A stretch of 7,102 nt of DNA, taken from positions 1 to 7,102 of the forward strand of contig CALKWU010000159.1 in the NCBI GenBank assembly GCA_938004015.1, written 5' to 3'. The stretch is from an uncultured Oceanobacillus sp. (GTDB lineage Bacteria > Bacillota > Bacilli > Bacillales > Amphibacillaceae). Under the pieces are notes generated by a model that saw only the letters and a list, made by a program, of their open reading frames with translations, was not told the DNA's origin and did not search any database. This document shows, one piece after another, positions 6,290 to 7,102 of the stretch. A program made the translations under genes and the position numbers. Within the stretch, counting starts at the first letter, position 1. Each line of letters starts with the position of its first letter.

Positions 6290-6324
6290 TTGGATTTTAG
6301 TGCTTCAATATTTTTGTTCCAATT
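6288..6324 (+). repeat. short inverted repeat between the lipoprotein and hydrolase genes
   Basis: AATTGGA (6288-6294), overlapping the lipoprotein stop codon, pairs with TCCAATT (6318-6324) around a 23-nt loop. It has no T-run after it and is unlikely to end transcription. Its outer arms share AATTGG/CCAATT with the stronger hairpin at 1691-1741. Confidence 0.22.
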
Positions 6325-6360
6325 CTGAAAAAATATATGAAAGGATGTTTTCAAAAACAG

Positions 6361-7102
6361 ATGATTAAGAATGGAATCGGCTTGCAAATGGCTGAAAAAG
6401 CGTGCTGCGCCATCATGGAAACGTATACGCCTGAAGAACTGCCACCAGCGGATCGTTGGCATTATCATCAAGGAGTATTTCTGTATGGCATGTGGCTTGT
6501 ATGGAAAAAGACAAGGAATGTCCAATACTTTGATTATATAAAAGCCTATATTGACAATTTGGTCGATGAGGAAGGAAATTTTTACTTTGCTCGTGATGAA
6601 CTGGACTCGATTCAAGCAGGAATTTTATTATTCCCTTTATATGAAGAAACAGGGGATGAGAAATATTTGATTGCTGCAAAGAAATTAAGGTATCTCCTTC
6701 GAACCATCAATCAAACTTCCGAAGGGGGATTCTGGCATAAGGATAAATATCCATATCAAATGTGGTTAGACGGCCTTTATATGGCAGGACCATTTTCGGT
6801 GATGTACGCCAATCATTTTCAGGAGCCTGAGCTTGTCCATGCCGTTTTATATCAAGAAAAATTGATGAGGAAAAATATGAAAGACCCTCATACTGGACTG
6901 CTTTATCATGCTTGGGATGAGAAAAAAGCACAACCATGGGCAAACAAAGAAACTGGTTGTTCACCAGAATTTTGGGGACGTTCACTTGGTTGGTATGGTA
7001 CAGCTCTCGTTGATCTTTTAGCATTGATTGATGAAAATGTTTATGGGCGGGACGAACTGATCGAATCTTTACAATCATTTATACCGGCAGTATTGCAATA
7101 CC
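6361..7102 (+). CDS. yteR: unsaturated rhamnogalacturonyl hydrolase, GH105, YteR-like (3' end outside the window)
   Basis: Cytoplasmic glycoside hydrolase (EC 3.2.1.172) that removes the 4,5-unsaturated galacturonic acid from the non-reducing end of rhamnogalacturonan oligosaccharides by hydrating its double bond. The 247 visible residues cover about two thirds of the roughly 370-residue alpha/alpha-barrel. Blocks very close to B. subtilis YteR as I remember it are EELPPADRWHYHQGVF (25-40), RDELDSIQAG (78-87), TSEGGFWHKD (119-128), YPYQMWLDGLYMAGPF (130-145), YHAWDE and ETGCSPEFWGRSLGWY. Asp137 in MWLDG corresponds to the catalytic Asp143 of YteR. No signal peptide is present, as expected for an enzyme acting on imported oligomers. 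The start is uncertain: the ATG at 6361 has AAAGGA at 6340-6345, rather far away (15 nt), while an in-frame ATG at 6337 would add eight residues but has no visible ribosome binding site. It is probably the fourth gene of the transporter operon. Confidence 0.92.
   Translation, partial: MIKNGIGLQMAEKACCAIMETYTPEELPPADRWHYHQGVFLYGMWLVWKKTRNVQYFDYIKAYIDNLVDEEGNFYFARDELDSIQAGILLFPLYEETGDEKYLIAAKKLRYLLRTINQTSEGGFWHKDKYPYQMWLDGLYMAGPFSVMYANHFQEPELVHAVLYQEKLMRKNMKDPHTGLLYHAWDEKKAQPWANKETGCSPEFWGRSLGWYGTALVDLLALIDENVYGRDELIESLQSFIPAVLQY

Noticed and set aside
6184..6615. 143-codon open frame on the minus strand across the lipoprotein end and hydrolase start
   Set aside because: Both overlapped + strand genes are well supported, and the frame has no known motif.
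6707..7078. 123-codon open frame on the minus strand inside the GH105 gene
   Set aside because: It is opposite the conserved catalytic region of a YteR-like enzyme, so it is a shadow.
1..7102. CRISPR array, tRNA/rRNA genes, insertion sequences
   Set aside because: I saw no regularly spaced repeats, no tRNA-like or rRNA-like stretches, and no transposase-like reading frame or paired terminal repeats.

Overview
This window looks like part of a low-GC Gram-positive (Bacillaceae-type) chromosome. The DNA is AT-rich, strong AGGAGG-type ribosome binding sites occur, several genes start with TTG or GTG, and the binding protein has a lipobox signal peptide. Every gene I can support is on the + strand. 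The gene set resembles the rhamnogalacturonan-I (pectin backbone) utilisation genes of Bacillus subtilis (yteR/yteT/yteU, ytcQ-ytcP-yteP, yesOPQ), in a different order.

Left part (1-1735): the 3' end of a DUF624/YesL-YteU-type membrane protein is followed by a Gfo/Idh/MocA-family oxidoreductase of YteT type. A possible 40-codon reading frame starts in a TAATG overlap with the oxidoreductase stop and runs into a perfect 16-bp inverted repeat. Middle part (1736-3105): a gene for an AEC-family (auxin efflux carrier/malate permease-like) membrane transporter, with a TTG start. It is followed by a 374-bp gap without a convincing gene. This gap ends in an apparent control region, with a near-consensus catabolite-response (cre/LacI-type) operator overlapping a possible -10 box.

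Right part (3106-7102): a compact operon of two sugar ABC transporter permeases (MalF-like, then MalG-like) and a lipoprotein solute-binding protein. It ends with the first two thirds of a GH105 unsaturated rhamnogalacturonyl hydrolase that closely resembles YteR; this gene runs off the right edge. No ATPase gene is present, which fits Bacillus systems that share the MsmX ATPase.

Proposed working order (inference): extracellular lyases, not in the window, release unsaturated galacturonyl-rhamnose oligomers. The lipoprotein and the two permeases import them, the GH105 enzyme removes the unsaturated uronic acid, and the oxidoreductase acts on a sugar intermediate. The AEC carrier may move an organic or sugar acid. 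I do not see a wholly new system. The points most worth a second look are the small frame plus hairpin, the operator, the AEC carrier, and the leader frame at the AEC start.
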